Origin: DAOTVC01 sp034437215
GTDB lineage: Bacteria; Chloroflexota; Anaerolineae; B4-G1; SLSP01
Length of the DNA stretch: 8,966 bases
Reading direction: 5' to 3'
Assembly: GCA_034437215.1 (NCBI GenBank)
Contig: DAOTVC010000021.1
Span: 1 to 8,966, forward strand
Shown: piece after piece, positions 7,395 to 8,966 of the stretch
Numbering within the stretch: position 1 is the stretch's first letter
Layout of the letters: every line of letters starts with the position of its first letter
Notes under the pieces: model-generated
The model's input: the letters and a program-made list of their open reading frames with translations, nothing else
Told to the model about the DNA's origin: nothing
Databases searched by the model: none
Made by a program: the position numbers and the translations under genes

Positions 7395-7430
7395 GGGGGG
7401 ATGACCTGAGAGGCTCCGGGTCATCCCCCC
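7395..7430 (+). terminator. 12-bp hairpin after the amidohydrolase gene
   Basis: GGGGGGATGACC (7395-7406) and GGTCATCCCCCC (7419-7430) pair perfectly around a 12-nt loop, starting 8 nt after the stop codon. The sequence that follows is GC-rich with no T-tract, so this is a non-canonical terminator or an mRNA-end stabiliser rather than a textbook intrinsic terminator. Confidence 0.6.
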
Positions 7431-7561
7431 GCGCCGGCGCGGTCAGCGCTTTAGGGCTATCGCATTGGGTCGAGTATGTATAGCACGCTAGGCACCCAGC
7501 GCTTCTCGTAGAAGTCAGAGGGCTAGGCGACCCGCAGCATTCCACGGCAACCAAGCGTGAA

Positions 7562-7592
7562 CCTCACGCGAAGGCGCCAAGAACGCTAAGGC
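7562..7592 (+). repeat. Degenerate CTCACGC-AAG-CGC repeat, left copy
   Basis: CCTCACGCGAAGGCGCCAAG followed by AACGCTAAGG. It resembles the CACGCAAAGACGC-type interspersed repeat seen in many bacterial genomes. A second copy lies inverted at 7911-7940. The two agree in 11 of the first 12 bases and 6 of the last 7, with a looser middle. Confidence 0.45.
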
Positions 7593-7779
7593 CGTTCCAA
7601 GAAACTAAGCCCTCCAAACTCTGACGCTTTCCCAGGGATTTGCTCGCGCTGTGGCGCATTTTAAATCTTAACTACCTAAGCAACCCTGAGTAGTCGTGGT
7701 TATCTGGCCCAGGCCCGCTTACTGTTTCCCAAAACGTCATACTGATCCGGACATAAAACTCTTAAGAGCGCTTAGGACC

Positions 7780-7839
7780 GGGACTGAAGTCCCTGCCTGG
7801 GGCGCGCAGCGCGCGCCGGGCGTCGGCCTGCGCCGACGC
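7780..7839. repeat. Second hairpin cluster (three hairpins)
   Basis: Three hairpins lie within 60 bp: GGGAC/GTCCC with loop TGAA (7780-7793), GGCGCGC/GCGCGCC with loop AGC (7801-7817), and GCGTCGGC/GCCGACGC with loop CTGC (7820-7839). The first shares the TGAA loop of the cluster at 5525 and the GGGACT...AGTCC skeleton of the palindrome at 5666. No T-tract follows any of them. Confidence 0.65.
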
Positions 7840-7910
7840 TCAAAACTGCGTTAGCACCCGCTCGCACGGTCTTAGCTATACTCGTCCGGGTCAGTAAGTC
7901 GCTTGCAGAT

Positions 7911-7940
7911 CTTTGCGCCTTTTCCATCTTGGCGTGAGGC
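7911..7940 (-). repeat. Degenerate CTCACGC-AAG-CGC repeat, right copy (inverted)
   Basis: On the minus strand this reads GCCTCACGCCAAGATGGAAA then AGGCGCAAAG, matching the copy at 7562-7592 in inverted orientation. The pair bounds 379 bp that include the hairpin cluster. No transposase lies between them. Confidence 0.45.
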
Positions 7941-7993
7941 CAACCTTTCATGAGCGGGATCCAGTTCTAAATGCGATGGCCCTGGGATAGCGC

Positions 7994-8021
7994 TTGACGA
8001 AAGCGCGTTCTGGCGTATAAT
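7994..8021 (+). promoter_or_regulatory. Promoter of the tRNA-Arg gene
   Basis: TTGACG (7994-7999) and a perfect TATAAT (8016-8021) are separated by 16 nt. The -10 box ends 11 nt before the mature tRNA 5' end, so the primary transcript would carry only a few leader bases. The hexamer quality fits a highly expressed stable RNA. Confidence 0.85.
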
Positions 8022-8032
8022 GGCGACATCGC

Positions 8033-8106
8033 GCCCTCGTGGCTCAATTGGATAGAGCGTCTGGTTGCGGACCAGAAGGTTTCAGGTTCAAGTCCTGACG
8101 AGGGTA
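8033..8106 (+). tRNA. tRNA-Arg (anticodon GCG)
   Basis: A full cloverleaf can be folded. The acceptor is GCCCTCG (8033-8039) with CGAGGGT (8099-8105). The D stem is GCTC/GAGC (8042-8045, 8055-8058) with a 9-nt loop holding GG and A20. The anticodon stem is TCTGG/CCAGA (8060-8064, 8072-8076) with loop TTGCGGA, giving anticodon GCG at 8067-8069, which reads CGC. The variable loop is 5 nt. The T stem is TCAGG/CCTGA (8082-8086, 8094-8098) with loop TTCAAGT. The discriminator is A8106 and CCA is not encoded. A20 and A73 agree with arginine identity. The first acceptor pair is a G-U wobble. Most bacteria read CGN arginine codons with an ACG anticodon, so GCG is less common. Confidence 0.95.
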
Positions 8107-8116
8107 TTGATCACTT

Positions 8117-8160
8117 GAGCCTCTAGCCCGTGTCTCCGGGTTGGGGGCTCTTTCTGTTTT
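8117..8160 (+). terminator. Intrinsic terminator of tRNA-Arg
   Basis: GAGCCTCTAGCCCG (8117-8130) pairs with CGGGTTGGGGGCTC (8137-8150) over 14 bp, including three G-U pairs, around a 6-nt loop. TTTCTGTTTT (8151-8160) follows directly. It starts 10 nt after the tRNA 3' end. Confidence 0.9.
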
Positions 8161-8489
8161 GCAACGATCTGCTGCAGGTAGGCAGAGGGATTGTGGAGCT
8201 CGGTGGCGAGGACTTCGCCCCGGGCTCCTACTCTTATACGGCGGAAGATGAGGCGCCGTATGGAGTGTTTGTGATCGTGCATTGAATCGTATATACTGAT
8301 TTTCAAGACTCATTCTACTTCTCTTCCCCGTCCCGGCACATCAGACGAAGCGGCGTACCGCTGCATAAACGACCGTGAGGAGGGATATGAAGACGGGATG
8401 CTGGATAAACTACCCCGGGAGTATCTTACGCGACAGGTTGTGCGCATAAGATGCTTCTTGGGGTTTTATGATGTAGGGTTGCAGGACAA
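8161..8489. other. Gene-poor region with short unassigned frames
   Basis: No gene I can support. A plus-strand frame stays open from 8127 to a TGA at 8283-8285, and its last part reads like protein (VELGGEDFAPGSYSY then AEDEAPYGVFVIVH). It lacks a good start and could be a decayed gene end or chance. Further on, AGGAGG (8378-8383) precedes ATG at 8387 (20 codons) and ATG at 8398 (32 codons, ending at 8496). Spacing is too short for the first and too long for the second, and neither peptide is recognisable. Confidence 0.4.
8269..8297 (+). promoter_or_regulatory. Possible rightward promoter upstream of the cassette-like region
   Basis: TTGTGA (8269-8274, four of six) and TATACT (8292-8297, five of six) are separated by 17 nt. 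It would transcribe toward the short frames and the cassette-like region beyond 8490. The weak -35 makes this tentative. Confidence 0.35.
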
Positions 8490-8503
8490 TAACTAGTTAG
8501 CAC
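8490..8503 (+). other. Integron core-like site: palindrome TAACTAGTTA and box GTTAGCA
   Basis: TAACTAGTTA (8490-8499) is a perfect 10-bp palindrome overlapping GTTAGCA (8497-8503). GTTAGCA matches five of seven positions of the integron R' core GTTRRRY. It is the exact reverse complement of TGCTAAC, the R'' box of the attC-like site at 8663, which is the relation expected between the start of a cassette and its own attC. AAC-TA-GTT facing boxes recall an attI simple site, but no integrase gene is visible upstream and no attC stem precedes it. Confidence 0.4.
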
Positions 8504-8787
8504 GCCCATCAGACAATGTCGTTGCAACGGTTAGGGCAGTGTGTCGGCGACCGCCTGTTGACGATCGCCCTCGCTGCGGCGGGGCCGCGCCCGACAGGGG
8601 CGGAGCGCTGCGGGTGGGCAAATCGAGCCGGGGCGCGGTGGTTGTGCAAGGGGCGGGGGCGCTGCTAACTACGGCGTCAACCCGACGCGGCTGGCGCCGC
8701 AGACAGCGGCGGCGGTCCGCGCATTGAGGCTGGGTTTGTGGCGTGAGCGGGTGCTCCGTTGGCGCCGCGCGGGTTACGCCCGGGCCG
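8498..8787 (+). mobile_element. Candidate integron gene cassette (about 290 bp)
   Basis: The left boundary is taken as G^TTAGCA at 8497/8498 and the right boundary as G^CTAGCC at 8787/8788, by the integron rule that exchange occurs after the G of GTTRRRY. Between them lie an ORF of 50 codons and an attC-like site. The element is much richer in GC than the DNA on both sides. No integrase gene is in the window, so at best this belongs to a cassette array whose integrase lies beyond the right edge or is absent. The core boxes are imperfect, which keeps confidence moderate. Confidence 0.42.
8516..8668 (+). CDS. Short ORF of the candidate cassette, unknown function
   Basis: 50 codons from ATG 8516 to TAA 8666-8668. 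I do not recognise the product. It starts MSLQRLGQCVGDRLLTIALA and continues rich in Gly, Ala, Arg and Cys, with a modestly hydrophobic segment near residues 14-23. The start lies 18 nt inside the proposed cassette boundary and the stop codon falls inside the R'' box TGCTAAC; both are common positions for cassette genes. No Shine-Dalgarno sequence precedes the ATG. In DNA this GC-rich a 50-codon open frame is not surprising, so it may not be a gene. Confidence 0.28.
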   Translation: MSLQRLGQCVGDRLLTIALAAAGPRPTGAERCGWANRAGARWLCKGRGRC

Positions 8788-8793
8788 CTAGCC
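8663..8793 (+). other. attC-like integron recombination site
   Basis: 131 bp, within the usual attC size range. R'' TGCTAAC (8663-8669) and R' GCTAGCC (8787-8793) flank a long stem. GGCGT (8673-8677) pairs with ACGCC (8776-8780), AACCCG (8679-8684) with CGGGTT (8770-8775), and CGCGGC (8686-8691) with GCCGCG (8764-8769). C8678 and A8685 are left as single-base bulges, which are G and T on the bottom strand, the strand recombined in integrons. The order TCAA-NNCG-A-C and the 7 nt between AAC and TCAA equal those I recall for aadA-type attC sites. R' has C where the second core base should be T, so activity is uncertain. Confidence 0.58.
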
Positions 8794-8819
8794 GGCTCAA
8801 CGCAAGAAGGGAGATTGAG

Positions 8820-8966
8820 ATGGAAGCGCCAGTCAATGTTAAGTTGGAAATACCTACAGTGACTTTGGATAACTGGGGAGAACAGGCTGAGCAATGGAGA
8901 GAGATAAATCCAGGGAACTCCGCCTTCTACCCCCTGACTGTCAAGGCGGGGTATGTCATCGGCGTT
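8820..8966 (+). CDS. Unrecognised protein, N-terminal 49 codons (partial, runs off the right edge)
   Basis: The ATG at 8820 follows AGGGAG (8808-8813) at 6 nt, and the frame is open to the edge. The visible part begins MEAPVNVKLEIPTVTLDNWG and continues with EQAEQWREINPGNSAFYPLT, acidic and soluble-looking, with no signal peptide, membrane segment or recognisable motif. It starts 27 nt after the R' box of the attC-like site, where the gene of a next cassette would begin. A hand count gives 74 G or C in 147 bases, well below the GH13 and amidohydrolase genes, consistent with acquisition from elsewhere. I cannot assign a family. Confidence 0.7.
   Translation, partial: MEAPVNVKLEIPTVTLDNWGEQAEQWREINPGNSAFYPLTVKAGYVIGV

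Larger units (their letters stand above)
7431..7993. other. Gene-free intergenic region
   Basis: About 560 bp with no convincing gene on either strand. Base composition is more even than in the flanking genes. It contains small hairpins (CTTCT/AGAAG at 7502-7514, GCGTGA/TCACGC at 7555-7569), a 10-bp palindrome CTCTTAAGAG (7759-7768), an inverted pair of degenerate 30-bp repeats and the hairpin cluster at 7780-7839, the last two listed separately. Confidence 0.6.

Noticed and set aside
5941..7554. 537-codon minus-strand frame opposite the amidohydrolase.
   Set aside because: Composition is skewed to V/G/L/H/R with no motifs, while the sense frame has the complete metal site.
8044..8313. Minus-strand frame of 89 codons ending in a DLNLKPSGPQPDALSN-like peptide.
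   Set aside because: This is the well-known false peptide made by translating a tRNA gene on the antisense strand; it overlaps tRNA-Arg and its terminator.
8511..8537. GTTAGGG at 8530 as another attC R' box, with GACAATGTC as its stem.
   Set aside because: No matching R'' box (CCCTAAC-like) or L-box stem with two extrahelical bases can be found on either side.
8493..8894. 133-codon minus-strand frame over the cassette-like region.
   Set aside because: Ser/Thr/Pro/Arg-rich composition, no ribosome binding site or motif, and it runs through the attC-like stem.

Overview
The window looks like GC-rich bacterial chromosome, most likely Chloroflexota (Anaerolineae/Caldilineae-like). This assignment is an inference. 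It rests on a secreted DUF11/Rhs protein carrying a YLPLIL motif near its N-terminus, on GGGACAAGGGA-type and CTTCTTA-type filler in the intergenic regions, on canonical TTGACA/TATAAT promoters, and on a tRNA whose 3' CCA is not encoded. No rRNA or other taxonomic marker is present, so the lineage call is tentative.

Layout. (1) 1-3245, minus strand: a very large secreted protein with a signal peptide, a DUF11-like domain, a ZU5-like domain, an SpvB-like N-terminal module and Rhs/YD repeats. It is open for at least 1081 codons and runs off the left edge, so its C-terminus (where an Rhs protein would carry any toxin or variable tip) is not visible. (2) 3246-3869: a divergent intergenic region with a consensus promoter for the Rhs gene, low-complexity G/A-rich filler, an extended -10 promoter for the next gene and a 15-bp leader hairpin. 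(3) 3870-5486, plus strand: a cytoplasmic GH13 alpha-glucosidase / oligo-1,6-glucosidase-like enzyme. (4) 5487-5946: a group of hairpins arranged with overall dyad symmetry, then a CTTCTTA tandem repeat and a sigma70-type promoter. (5) 5947-7386, plus strand: a metal-dependent amidohydrolase of the TrzA/AtzA/MtaD deaminase-chlorohydrolase type, followed by a 12-bp hairpin. (6) 7431-7993: gene-free DNA with a pair of inverted degenerate repeats and a second hairpin cluster. (7) 8033-8106: tRNA-Arg(GCG) with its own promoter and a strong intrinsic terminator. (8) 8161-8489: gene-poor DNA. (9) 8490-8966: a region that reads like an integron gene cassette junction. An attC-like site (8663-8793) shows two single-base extrahelical bulges at the spacing seen in integron attC sites. 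An upstream core-like site (GTTAGCA) is exactly complementary to the attC R'' box. A short ORF stops inside the R'' box, and an unrecognised gene of lower GC begins just downstream and leaves the window.

The three complete or near-complete chromosomal genes are transcribed from separate promoters and show no sign of a shared pathway. The most novel-looking material is the candidate cassette at the right edge and the dyad-symmetric hairpin composite behind the GH13 gene.
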